Below the pieces are notes generated by a model, which saw only the letters and a program-made list of their open reading frames with translations, made no database searches and was not told the DNA's origin. The translations under genes and the position numbers were made by a program. From the NCBI GenBank assembly GCA_016702605.1, contig JADJDQ010000002.1, positions 455,001 through 519,000 of the forward strand: a stretch of 64,000 bases of DNA. The letters are read 5' to 3'. Positions 10,731 to 19,343 of this stretch are shown in pieces (position 1 is the first letter of the stretch; each line of letters begins with the position of its first letter). The DNA is from Candidatus Intricatilinea gracilis (GTDB taxonomy: Bacteria; Pseudomonadota; Gammaproteobacteria; Burkholderiales; Burkholderiaceae_C).

Positions 10731-11063
10731 TCAGTTGCGCGACGCCTGCGCGATACGTGTGATCGCCTGCACCGCGAGTTGCTCCGACTCGATCGACTGT
10801 TCGAGGGATGACCGCGACAGGCCGGCTTGTTCGTAGAACATGTTCTCGTACATCAGCGCTGCCGACGGGCTGAGCTTGAACACTGCCTGCAACACATCCT
10901 CGGGAGCAGGTTCGGCCAGCAATACCTTGAGCCTTGCCACGATCACCTGGTACTGATCGGCATTGAAACCCGCACGACTGTTCTCGACATGGTCGAGCAA
11001 GCGCGCAAGAGACAACAAGGCCTGCGCGTGGCTGCGCACGGTGTCGACGTTGGAGACTGACAT
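10731..11063 (-). CDS. Hypothetical protein, 110 residues
   Basis: This small, mostly alpha-helical soluble protein has no signal peptide or membrane segment. It contains VRSHAQALLSLARLLDHVENS and a C-terminal ESEQLAVQAITRIAQ helix. I do not recognise a family. Codon use matches the genome (GC-rich third positions in this frame and not in overlapping frames), which favours a real gene. It lies upstream of, and co-directional with, the aldehyde dehydrogenase but is separated from it by 337 bases containing that gene's own promoter. Confidence 0.55.
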   Translation of the reverse strand: MSVSNVDTVRSHAQALLSLARLLDHVENSRAGFNADQYQVIVARLKVLLAEPAPEDVLQAVFKLSPSAALMYENMFYEQAGLSRSSLEQSIESEQLAVQAITRIAQASRN

Positions 11064-11495
11064 GGTGGTTTCCAGGGCTGACCGATGAGTAGATGGCCCT
11101 CTTCAACTGGGGCCACACGCCGCCATTTCAAGCAGCAGGCCTCAGGTCATCACGTGACGAAGTCCACGTTGATGCAGGGGTGAAAAACATCGCGACGGTG
11201 CCGTGTGTCGTGCCACTGATGAAGGCGAAGTCGGCCTCCTTAAACCTGCTGACGACAGGGTCATGTGTTGCCGCCACACGTGCAGTTTGCACGATCAGGA
11301 CGGGGCGAAGGCAAACGCGCTCGACAAGGTGAAGGATGGCGAAGCGGTGTCTGACGCCTACGCTGGCGCCTCGCAGTTCGTCCACCCGGTGTTGCCAGCC
11401 GACCTGCCTTTTCTCGCACCTCGTGTTGTTGCCAAGCAGCGCATTCGAGGCGCGACTTCACTGGCCACACCTTTGTCAGCATCAAGGAGAGAGCC
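11064..11495. other. Non-coding stretch upstream of the three-gene unit
   Basis: No convincing gene is seen here; short open frames lack coding character. It contains an imperfect palindrome around CACGTG (11,147-11,160). It presumably holds the promoter for the 706-residue gene, but I see no clear -35/-10. Confidence 0.4.
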
Positions 11496-13616
11496 ATGTC
11501 ACTGGTCATGCAAGGCACGTGGAACGTGTCGGTCAAATCGAAGAACGCCAGCTTCCCGCAACGTTTCCGCATCACAGGTGCTGCCACAGGCAACGGCAGC
11601 CATGTGGGTGCTACCGCCACAGCGCCGGTGCTGGTGAGCGGCGCCAGCTGGACCATCACGGTGGAGGCGCAGTCCGGCAAGGAATGGGTTGCGTCGGCCA
11701 TGCGCTTCAAGACCCCCGTGGCGGTAGGCTCATCGGTGCGACTCGACATCGAAAGTGATGACGGCGGTGGCAGCGACCAGGACTTCGACGACCTGGTGCT
11801 CACCTGCTCGATGACCACCTCGGCCGCCGACTTCGTGGTCTACGGCCATGCCACCGCGTACTCGGGCCTGTGCCTGTTCAACCCGTGCTGGCGCCACCAT
11901 CTGGTGATCGACAGCGTGGCACAACTCGAACTGGCGCTGAAGAACTCGGCCATCCGCGCCGCACTCGAAAAGCTCTACCCCGAGGTGGTGCTCAGGCCGG
12001 GCCCGAAGAACCCGCCCGACCCGGGGCCGCTCGCCACCTTCACGCCACTCATTTTGCCCACGCCGCGTAGCCCCGCCCTGCCGGCCAAGGTGATGCAGGT
12101 GACGCAGACCAAAGCCGCTGAAACCACGCGCCAGCTCGTGATTGCCAAGGCGCCGGTCAGCAGCCTGCTCGACACCGCCCTCACCACACAACTCGGTCGG
12201 CTGCTCGATGGTTACCTGCGTGTGCCGCTGCGATGCACCACCACCACCCTGGGCAACTATGCGCTGCGGTTCCAGGAGTACGACCGCACGTCGGACGAGC
12301 TGAGCGGCGGCGCCTACACCGGCACGGGCGACCGCGAAACACTCGGCCAGACGGCGACCGACGCCTTCGGCAACTACGTCTTTCGCTTCTCGCGCTCCAT
12401 CGGCGACATCGTCGGTGAGGCCCTGGGCGATGTGGCCATCGGCGAAGACGCCACCGTGCAGGCCTTGCCCGACGTCATCGCGCAAGTGCTCGGCGCCGGC
12501 GCCATTCCGGCGGCCGAAACCCCCTGCCATTTCAACGTGGGCCCGCTGACACGTATCGACATCTGTGTGCCAGCGACCAGCATCGTCTTGCCGACCACCT
12601 GTATAGACAACCGCATCCTGACCTTCATCGGCAAGATCTCGCTGACCTCGTCGCTCAACTCGCTCGATGCCACCGGGCGCATCAGCGCGGCCAGCACCGC
12701 CGGCAGTGCACCCACCATCCAGTGTGGTGTGTGGCGTGGCAACCTCGACTTGTGGGGCTGCTTCGGCAACCCCAACGTTGCGGCCTACACGGTGCGATCG
12801 CGCCCGCTCGGCGCCGGACCGGGCGACTGGTTGTTCCACGCGGCCGAAGAACGCCGCGAGGTGGGCGGCGGCCTGTCCAAGAAGATCGGACCGTTCTTCG
12901 ATGTGCCGCTGGCCGTGCCGCTGGACCTCACGCCCATCGGCAAGGTGCCTGCGCCGCGTTACCTCAACGCCGAAATCGACGCGAGCATCGTGCAGCCGGG
13001 CGCGTACCTGAAGGCCACGCTGGGTGCGTCGGCCTTTGCGCCGGGGTCGTACGAGGTACGCATCGACGCCTACAACGCCGCGGGCGACTTCCTCACCGGT
13101 GAGCAGATCACCCTCTTCGTCGACAACCGCTGGCCCGAGGTGGCCATATCGGACATCACCCTGGCCGGTGTGCCGGTCAACATCGGCGGCAGTGGCTGCA
13201 CGCTGCAGACGCTTGGCCCGGCGGAACTGAGTGGTGATCTGACGGTGCGTTTCAAGGTCGACCATCAGAGTGGCGCCATCCTGAACTACACACTCGGCGT
13301 GAGCCGCTGCAACGAAGGGGTCGACTTCCCGACGGCGCATGTCGGCGGTGGTGATCCATCGTTCACCTGGGTGCGCGACGCCAGCGTCGACTGCGCCTCA
13401 CCACCCAATTTCCGCCAGGGCACACCCGAAGACCCGGACAACGACGGCAGCGGCTTCGTCACCACCGTGCTTGCACCCGTCGCCCCGTGGCTGGGCGCCA
13501 GTGAGTTGTTCACCATCTTGCGGGTGGGTGTGAGTTACCAATGGCGCGCAACCAATGGCTACTCGAATGCCTCGATGGTGAGTTTCGGCCCACTCGTGTG
13601 GGGTATCCAGAAGTGA
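11496..13616 (+). CDS. Large beta-rich protein of unknown function, first gene of a coupled unit
   Basis: The 706-residue product has no signal peptide or membrane segment. The N-terminal 110 residues form a beta-sandwich-like module (MQGTWNVSVKSKNA, then SDDGGGSDQDFDDLVLTCS, with acidic clusters that could bind calcium). Around residues 235-300 a carboxypeptidase-regulatory-like segment appears (TATDAFGNYVFRFS). The C-terminal third again looks beta-rich (SYEVRIDAYNAAGDF). A GAGAGAG purine run supports the ATG at 11,496. Its stop overlaps the start of the DUF1360 gene. I do not recognise the whole protein; a surface, structural or tail-like component is possible but unproven. Confidence 0.85.
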   Translation: MSLVMQGTWNVSVKSKNASFPQRFRITGAATGNGSHVGATATAPVLVSGASWTITVEAQSGKEWVASAMRFKTPVAVGSSVRLDIESDDGGGSDQDFDDLVLTCSMTTSAADFVVYGHATAYSGLCLFNPCWRHHLVIDSVAQLELALKNSAIRAALEKLYPEVVLRPGPKNPPDPGPLATFTPLILPTPRSPALPAKVMQVTQTKAAETTRQLVIAKAPVSSLLDTALTTQLGRLLDGYLRVPLRCTTTTLGNYALRFQEYDRTSDELSGGAYTGTGDRETLGQTATDAFGNYVFRFSRSIGDIVGEALGDVAIGEDATVQALPDVIAQVLGAGAIPAAETPCHFNVGPLTRIDICVPATSIVLPTTCIDNRILTFIGKISLTSSLNSLDATGRISAASTAGSAPTIQCGVWRGNLDLWGCFGNPNVAAYTVRSRPLGAGPGDWLFHAAEERREVGGGLSKKIGPFFDVPLAVPLDLTPIGKVPAPRYLNAEIDASIVQPGAYLKATLGASAFAPGSYEVRIDAYNAAGDFLTGEQITLFVDNRWPEVAISDITLAGVPVNIGGSGCTLQTLGPAELSGDLTVRFKVDHQSGAILNYTLGVSRCNEGVDFPTAHVGGGDPSFTWVRDASVDCASPPNFRQGTPEDPDNDGSGFVTTVLAPVAPWLGASELFTILRVGVSYQWRATNGYSNASMVSFGPLVWGIQK

Positions 13617-13984
13617 GCGCCACGTCCTTCGTGATCGCGGCGCTGGCGGTGTGGCGACTCACCCACCTGCTGCACGCGGAGGACGGCCCCTGGCGGCTCG
13701 CAGCGCGCACCCGTGCCCGGCTCGGCAATGGGGCGGTCGGCCGGATGGTCGGCTGCTTCTACTGCCTGTCGGTGTGGGTAGCGCTGCTGCTTGCGCCCTG
13801 GCTCAGCGAGCAGTTGCTCGACCTGCTGGTCGTCACCGCCGCACTCAGCGGCGCAGCCATCGTGATCGAACGTATCAGTGGTGCCTTCGAGCGCCATGGT
13901 CAGACCGAACCCGATGCCGCACCACTCGCCCGCTGGCACGAAGACCCATTCGCCCGAACCGACCGAACCGAGGACCCACCATGA
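13613..13984 (+). CDS. DUF1360 family small membrane protein
   Basis: This 123-residue protein starts with GTG at 13,613, overlapping the previous stop by three bases. The N-terminal block ALAVWRLTHLLHAEDGPW, followed by GCFYCLSVWVALLLAPW, is the DUF1360 pattern (Arg near the membrane, then a CxxC in a hydrophobic helix). Two membrane segments are likely (about residues 45-66 and 70-90). The function of the family is unknown. Translational coupling to both neighbours implies fixed stoichiometry with them. Confidence 0.8.
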   Translation: MSATSFVIAALAVWRLTHLLHAEDGPWRLAARTRARLGNGAVGRMVGCFYCLSVWVALLLAPWLSEQLLDLLVVTAALSGAAIVIERISGAFERHGQTEPDAAPLARWHEDPFARTDRTEDPP

Positions 13985-14250
13985 CTTGCTGCGGAAGAAC
14001 CCAGGCCCATCGCCCCGTCACCACAACCCTGCCGGCTCACGCCAACCCTCCGCCGGTGCGCGAGTCCGCACCGGCCAGGCAGAGCGCCGTGCCCTACACC
14101 TACACCGGTGCCAGCCGCCTGGTGGCCGAAGGCCCGGTGACACGGCGGCGTTATCACTTTGCCCACACCGGCGCGGTGCTCGATGTCGATGCCCGCGACG
14201 CACCGTCGTTCGCCGCCATACCCCACCTGCGCCGCGGTCTGCCGGGTTGA
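13981..14250 (+). CDS. Small MTCCG protein, third gene of the coupled unit
   Basis: The ATG at 13,981 overlaps the preceding TGA (ATGA). The 89-residue product begins MTCCGR, has a Pro-rich linker, and a compact C-terminal block YTYTGASRLVAEGPVTRRRY, then FAHTGAVLDVDARDAPSFAAIPHL. No signal sequence is visible, but the Cys pair next to the start is unusual. I do not know the family. The C-terminal block looks like a small beta fold of the kind found in phage-derived head or tail accessory proteins; that is only an impression. Confidence 0.65.
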   Translation: MTCCGRTQAHRPVTTTLPAHANPPPVRESAPARQSAVPYTYTGASRLVAEGPVTRRRYHFAHTGAVLDVDARDAPSFAAIPHLRRGLPG

Positions 14251-14271
14251 GGCCGGCCTGCGGCAGCACGC

Positions 14272-16356
14272 TCAGGGGCCTTCACCCACCAGGCGGCCCT
14301 TGCCGCCCCACTTGGCGACGAGCAGGCGGGTGTCGGCCTGCGCCAGCAGCTCACGCCAGGTGGTCGACGTGTCGCTGGCAAACGCCACACCCACACTCGC
14401 GCCCACCTTCACCGACGCTTGGCCGAGGTGAAACGGCGAGTTGCCGGCAGCCAGCACCTTGTCGGCCACGGCGTAAGCGGCAGCCACGTCACGCAGGCCG
14501 GTCAGGGCAATGGCGAATTCGTCACCGCCCAGCCGGGCCACCAGGTCGGAGCCGCGCGCCACCTTGCCCAGGCGGCGCGCGAACTGCTCGAGCACCAGAT
14601 CACCCGCCGGATGGCCGTGGTGATCGTTCACCGGCTTGAAGTTGTCCAGGTCGATGTAAAGCACCGCCAGGCCGTTGGTACCCAGCGGATCGGCGTTGAG
14701 GCCGGCATGCGAGATGGCATCGAGGCGTTGTTCAAAACCCGCGCGGTTGAGCAAGCCGGTGAGCGGGTCGCGTTGCGCCAGCTGCAGCAGGCGGCCTTCC
14801 TCGCGCTTTTGTTCGCTGATGTCCTGGGTGACGGCGACAAACCCGTCGACCGTGCCATCGGCCCGATGCAGCGGCACGTAATTGATCGCCAGGTGCAATT
14901 CACCCTTGTCAGACGGATAGTCGAGCGTGTAGGTCACCGCCTCGCCCGCCAGGGCACGTTCGATCCAGGGCCGGCGCCGCTCGTATTCCCACGGGCCGAG
15001 CACCTCGGACGCCTTGCGCCCGATGATCTGCTGGCGCGGCACGTGGCACCAGCGCTCGAAGGCGCCGTTGACGAAGCGATAACAGCCGTCCGGGTCGACC
15101 ACGGCCACGGTGGCCGGGATGGCTTCGGTCACCGAGCGCAGGGTGGCCGTCTGGCGCGCCACCGCCTGCTCGGCGGCATGGCGATCGGTGATGTCCACCC
15201 CGGTCAGGAAGAAGCCGCGCACCTCACCCGACGCCGCCCGGTCGGGCACCAGGCGGTTCTCGAAACGGCGCAGCCGGCCTTCGACCAGTTCCTCGAATTC
15301 GAACTGCTGCGTCTGCCCGGCCAGCGCCGCCTCGGCGCGAGTGGCCAGCGCACTGTCGTCGACACCGGGCAGCAGTTCGGCGCGGGTGTGGCCGAGTACC
15401 TCGTCGCGCTCCAGACCAAAGCGACGCAGCAGTTCGGCATTGACGAAGCGGTAACGACGCTCGCGGTCGAGGTAGGCGATACGGATCGGCACGTTGTCGG
15501 CCACCAGGCGCGAGAAACGTTCACTGTCGGACACCTGCTCTTCGAGGCGGCGCCGCTCGGTGATGTCCTGGAAAGCGCCGAGCAACTTCACGGCACGGCC
15601 AGCTTCGAGCTCCACCTCGCCGACCGCACGCACCCAGATGGCACGGCCACGCGCTGTCTGCAGCGGCAGTTCGATGTCCCAGCCTTCACCCGTGGCAATG
15701 GCGTGTTGCACCGCCGCCTCGATGAGCGGGCGCGCCGCCGGGGTGTAGAACCCGATGGCGGCGTCGAGTGTGGGCTCGAAATCCGCAGCCACCTCATGGA
15801 TGCGCCGTGTTTCGGCCGACCAGGTCAGCGTGCCACGGGTCAGGTCGAGCTCCCAGCCGCCCACACCCGCCACCCGACCCGTACGTTCGAGAAAAGCCTG
15901 ACTGGCATGCAAGGCCAGTTCGGTCTGTTTGTGCCAGGTGATGTCGCGGCCGACCGATCGCAGCAAGTGGTGCTGCTGGGCATCGACCTGCAGGTCGTTG
16001 GTCCAGGCCACCCAACGTTCGCCGCCGCCGCCGGGGACCATGCGGTTCTCGCTGGTCTGGCAGGTGCCCGAGGCCACCACCTGGCTCAGCAGCCGGGCCA
16101 CCGCGGCGCGGTCTTCGGCCAATACCAGGTCGTACAGGCTGGCGCCGACCAATTCGGCCGGGCTCTTGCCGAAGTAGCTGGCGTAGGCGCGGTTGACGTA
16201 GACCAGCGTGCCGTCGGCTTCGGCCAGCGACACCATGTCGGACAAGGCATCGACAAAGACGCGGTAACGCTCGTCGCTGCCGGATGCAGCAGGCAGCCCA
16301 CCGTCGGGCAAGGTCCGCGGGCTCTGTGCTCCAGGTATTGACCGGTCGGCAGGCAT
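14272..16356 (-). CDS. Multi-PAS GGDEF protein, probable diguanylate cyclase
   Basis: The 694-residue product contains four tandem PAS-type sensor domains (about residues 28-145, 150-275, 285-400 and 410-525), then a GGDEF domain (about 530-690). The active site is the intact sequence GGDEF. An RxxD product-inhibition site (RGSD) lies exactly five residues before it, so the protein should make c-di-GMP and be feedback inhibited. No EAL domain and no membrane segment are seen, so it is likely cytosolic. PAS ligands (redox, haem, flavin) cannot be assigned. It is convergent with the three-gene unit. Confidence 0.92.
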   Translation of the reverse strand: MPADRSIPGAQSPRTLPDGGLPAASGSDERYRVFVDALSDMVSLAEADGTLVYVNRAYASYFGKSPAELVGASLYDLVLAEDRAAVARLLSQVVASGTCQTSENRMVPGGGGERWVAWTNDLQVDAQQHHLLRSVGRDITWHKQTELALHASQAFLERTGRVAGVGGWELDLTRGTLTWSAETRRIHEVAADFEPTLDAAIGFYTPAARPLIEAAVQHAIATGEGWDIELPLQTARGRAIWVRAVGEVELEAGRAVKLLGAFQDITERRRLEEQVSDSERFSRLVADNVPIRIAYLDRERRYRFVNAELLRRFGLERDEVLGHTRAELLPGVDDSALATRAEAALAGQTQQFEFEELVEGRLRRFENRLVPDRAASGEVRGFFLTGVDITDRHAAEQAVARQTATLRSVTEAIPATVAVVDPDGCYRFVNGAFERWCHVPRQQIIGRKASEVLGPWEYERRRPWIERALAGEAVTYTLDYPSDKGELHLAINYVPLHRADGTVDGFVAVTQDISEQKREEGRLLQLAQRDPLTGLLNRAGFEQRLDAISHAGLNADPLGTNGLAVLYIDLDNFKPVNDHHGHPAGDLVLEQFARRLGKVARGSDLVARLGGDEFAIALTGLRDVAAAYAVADKVLAAGNSPFHLGQASVKVGASVGVAFASDTSTTWRELLAQADTRLLVAKWGGKGRLVGEGP

Positions 16357-16588
16357 GTCGGGGCAGGCGTTGGGCAGCGATTCGGGGGGACGGCTGGCGG
16401 GAACCGCTGGTCGTGAGGATCGCAGCTACAGGCCACGAAGACTAGCTCAAGGCCGACCTCGAGTCCGTCCGGCACATCACAGCCATCCGCCTGGACCGGG
16501 TCTCGCCACAACTCGGGACGGCAACACGCCGTCGACGACGGCTGGTGTGACACGGGACCAACGAGCACGCAGATCGACCCGGGGTTTC

Positions 16589-16602
16589 TGAAACTGGTTT
16601 CA
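16589..16602 (+). promoter_or_regulatory. PtxS-type operator in front of the repressor gene
   Basis: TGAAACTGGTTTCA has perfect 6-bp arms and one change in the centre from the TGAAACCGGTTTCA operator known for Pseudomonas PtxS. It ends 12 bases before the repressor ATG, fitting negative autoregulation. Confidence 0.8.
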
Positions 16603-16614
16603 TATACTGACGAC

Positions 16615-17730
16615 ATGCCGACCGACCTCACACCCCACACCGTGTCGACTGCCACGGCCGAAACCCGCGCCACCATTGCCGATGTCGCCCGCCTGGCGGG
16701 GGTGTCCAAGGCCACGGTGTCGCGTTTCCTGAACCACCGCGACACCCTGCTCAGCCCGGGCATTGCCGCCCGCGTCGAAGCCGCCGTCACCGAGCTCGGT
16801 TATGTGCCCAGCCCCATGGCGCAGGCGCTCAAACGTGGCCGCTCGCGCCTGATCGGTCTGGTGGTGGCCGACATCAGCAACCCGTTTTCGGTGGCGGTAT
16901 TGCGCGGCGCCGAAAAGGCCTGCCAGGAGGCCGGCTACCTCGTCATGTTGTTCAACCTGGGCAATGACGGCGCGCGCGAACGCGAAGGCATCGAGGCGCT
17001 GGCGTCGTACCAGGTCGAGGGCTTCATCCTCAACACCCTGGGCACCGACCCCAAGGCCGCCGACGAGGTGGCGCGCCACGGCAAGCCGGCCGTGCTGGTC
17101 GACCGCAAACACCCCGAGATGCAGGCCGACTTCGTCTCGCTGGACAACGCCGACGCCATGCGCCTGGCCGTGGATCACCTGCTGGAGCGGGGTTATCGCG
17201 AGTTGCTCTACGTGACCGAGGCGACCGCAGGTGTGAGTTCGCGGCAGGAACGCGAGGCGGCGTTCAGGGCGCACCTGTCGGGCTACGCGGCGGCCCATAC
17301 CGACGTCGGCGACCTCGCGGCAAGCGCCCGGGTAGTGGAGTCGTCCGACGCCCATGGCGCTGACCTGCACGCACATCTCGAAGCCCTGCGCAGCCTGGGC
17401 AAGGCCGGCCCCGCCGCCGTGATCGCCAGCAACGCGGTGACGACGCTGCGGGTCGCCACCGCTTGCGCTGCACTCGGCTGGACCCTCGGCCACGAACTGG
17501 GTTTCGTCGGCTTCGACGACACCGAGTGGGCGCCACTGGTCGGCCCCGGCCTGACCACCATCGCCCAGCCGACCGACGACATCGGCCGCGTGGCAGCCAG
17601 TTGCCTGCTCGACCATCTGCAGGGCCGCAAGCTGCCACCCCGGCAGATCCTGTTGCCCGGCCGGCTGGTGGCTCGAGGCTCGTCGCAGGCCGTGGCCGCT
17701 GAACCTGCTGGCGTCATCACGAGCGCCTGA
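16615..17730 (+). CDS. ptxS: LacI-family repressor, PtxS-like
   Basis: The 371-residue product has a LacI-type helix-turn-helix near residues 22-70 (IADVARLAGVSKATVSRFLN, then GYVPSPMAQALKRG) and a periplasmic-binding-protein-like effector domain (about 80-340, with SNPFSVAVLRGAEKA). In Pseudomonas, PtxS represses kguEKTD and its own gene and is released by 2-ketogluconate. Here both its own start region and the following operon carry PtxS-type palindromes, and kguE/K/D homologues follow. The regulator-effector assignment therefore rests on both sequence and context. Confidence 0.85.
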   Translation: MPTDLTPHTVSTATAETRATIADVARLAGVSKATVSRFLNHRDTLLSPGIAARVEAAVTELGYVPSPMAQALKRGRSRLIGLVVADISNPFSVAVLRGAEKACQEAGYLVMLFNLGNDGAREREGIEALASYQVEGFILNTLGTDPKAADEVARHGKPAVLVDRKHPEMQADFVSLDNADAMRLAVDHLLERGYRELLYVTEATAGVSSRQEREAAFRAHLSGYAAAHTDVGDLAASARVVESSDAHGADLHAHLEALRSLGKAGPAAVIASNAVTTLRVATACAALGWTLGHELGFVGFDDTEWAPLVGPGLTTIAQPTDDIGRVAASCLLDHLQGRKLPPRQILLPGRLVARGSSQAVAAEPAGVITSA

Positions 17731-17770
17731 ACTCGCAATACCCGACCTAGGGTTTCTCCTGATTCATCAC

Positions 17771-17804
17771 TGAAACCGGTTTCTGACAATGGAAACCGGT
17801 TTCA
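17771..17804 (+). promoter_or_regulatory. Tandem PtxS-type operators controlling the sugar-acid operon
   Basis: Two near-perfect palindromes, TGAAACCGGTTTCT (17,771-17,784) and GGAAACCGGTTTCA (17,791-17,804), are centred 20 bases apart, about two helical turns, so two dimers could bind the same DNA face. An in-frame ATG at 17,789 lies inside this array and is unlikely to be used as a start. Confidence 0.85.
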
Positions 17805-17857
17805 GGCTCTTGTCGGTTTCCACCCCGCCCCACGGCACCACCCGCCCCCACACCACC

Positions 17858-18529
17858 GTGAACTACAGCTTCCAATTCGCCGATGTGCTGGCCGCCTGGC
17901 CGCTGCTGCTGAAGGGCACGTGGATCACCGTGCAGCTTTCGCTCACGGCCACGCTGCTCGGTCTGATGGTGGCCATCTTCGGTGCCTGGGCCAAGACCAA
18001 CGGGCCGGCGCCGCTGCGGGTGGCCGTCAACGTCTACATCGAGCTGATCCGCAACACGCCGTTTCTGGTGCAGCTGTTCTTCTTCTTCTTCGCGCTGCCG
18101 GCCATCGGCCTGCGCTGGTCGCCCTACACCGCGGCACTGATGGCCATGGTGGTGAACCTGGGTGCCTATGCGACCGAGATCATCCGCGCCGGCATCGAGT
18201 CCATCCCCAAGGGCCAGATCGAGGCGGGCCTGGCGCTCAGCCTGAAGCCGCATCAGGTGTTCCGCCTGGTGATCCTGAAACCCGCGCTGCGCGCCATCTT
18301 TCCGGCGCTGACCAGCCAGTTCATCCTGCTCATGCTGAGCTCGGCCGTGGTGTCGGTGATCTCGGCCGACGACCTCACCTCGGTGGCCGCCAACCTGCAG
18401 TCGCAGACCTTTCGCAGCTTCGAGATCTACATCGTCGTGACCGCCATCTACCTGGCGCTGGCACTGAGCTTCTCGGCGCTGTTCAGGCTGATCCAGCGGC
18501 ATTCATTGAGCTACCCCGATCGGCGCTGA
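17858..18529 (+). CDS. ABC transporter permease, polar amino acid (HisM/GlnP) type
   Basis: This 223-residue inner-membrane protein has about five membrane segments and the EAA loop for the ATPase contact (AGIESIPKGQIEAGLALSL). I chose the GTG at 17,858 (VNYSFQFADVLAAWPLL), since family homology starts there and longer frames run into the operators. It pairs with the next permease as a heterodimer. The family usually imports amino acids or opines, but the operon encodes sugar-acid enzymes, so the substrate is inferred to be a ketogluconate or related acid. Confidence 0.88.
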   Translation: MNYSFQFADVLAAWPLLLKGTWITVQLSLTATLLGLMVAIFGAWAKTNGPAPLRVAVNVYIELIRNTPFLVQLFFFFFALPAIGLRWSPYTAALMAMVVNLGAYATEIIRAGIESIPKGQIEAGLALSLKPHQVFRLVILKPALRAIFPALTSQFILLMLSSAVVSVISADDLTSVAANLQSQTFRSFEIYIVVTAIYLALALSFSALFRLIQRHSLSYPDRR

Positions 18530-18594
18530 ACGTCCGACCTTGACTCGAGCCACTCGCTGAACCCAGCCCACGCCACCAGCCAGCACCGACCGAC

Positions 18595-19248
18595 ATGCGC
18601 ACCTTCGGCTTCAACGATTTCCTGTTCATCCTGCAGGCGGCGCAGTGGACCATCGGCCTGTCGCTCATCGCCTTCGTCGGTGGTGCGCTGGGCGGCCTCT
18701 TGGTGGCGCTGGCACGCACGTCCGAACAGCCGGCCATCGAAGGTGTCGCGACTGGCTACATCCAGATCTTCCAGGGCACGCCACTGCTGATGCAGCTGTT
18801 TCTGGTGTTCTTCGGCGCGCCCGTGCTGGGCATGGACATCAGCCCCTGGGTGGCGGCGGGCATCGCGCTCATCCTCAACACCAGCGCCTTCCTGGGCGAG
18901 ATCTGGCGTGGCTGCATCCAGGCCATTCCGCGGGGCCAGTGGGAAGCCGCCGAGGCGCTGGGCCTGAGCTACACCAAACGTATGCGCCTGGTGGTGCTGC
19001 CGCAGGCGTCGCGCATTGCCCTGGCGCCCACGGTGGGTTACCTGGTGCAGGTGATCAAGGGCACCTCGCTGGCGGCCATCATCGGCTTCACAGAGATCAC
19101 CCGCGCCGGCCAGATCATCAACAACGCCACCTTCCAGCCGCTGATCGTGTTCAGCGTGGTCGGTGCCATCTACTTCGCGCTGTGCTGGCCGCTGTCTTTC
19201 TGGGCCGGGCGCATCGAACAGCGCCGCTCGCTCGCACTGGCTCGGTGA
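18595..19248 (+). CDS. ABC transporter permease, second subunit
   Basis: The product is a 217-residue membrane protein of the same HisM/GlnP class. Its EAA loop reads RGCIQAIPRGQWEAAEALGLS, and TM-rich segments cover most of the length. It follows the first permease by 65 bases in the same direction. Two distinct permease genes imply a heterodimeric translocation pore. Confidence 0.9.
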   Translation: MRTFGFNDFLFILQAAQWTIGLSLIAFVGGALGGLLVALARTSEQPAIEGVATGYIQIFQGTPLLMQLFLVFFGAPVLGMDISPWVAAGIALILNTSAFLGEIWRGCIQAIPRGQWEAAEALGLSYTKRMRLVVLPQASRIALAPTVGYLVQVIKGTSLAAIIGFTEITRAGQIINNATFQPLIVFSVVGAIYFALCWPLSFWAGRIEQRRSLALAR

Positions 19249-19343
19249 GAAGGCGTCCATGAACCTACTGCGCAACCCGATCTCGCGCCTGCCCCACACC
19301 TTGCCACCTACGCTCTAGAGATTTCACCCCGGAGAACTTCACC

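Noticed and set aside
10615..11118. A 167-residue open frame overlapping the 110-residue hypothetical gene in another frame
   Set aside because: Coding bias fits the 110-residue frame; the longer one has irregular composition rich in Cys, Arg and Ser.
17789..17857. ATG at 17,789 as the start of the first ABC permease
   Set aside because: It lies inside the tandem operator array and would add 23 residues without family homology. GTG 17,858 matches the usual permease N-terminus.
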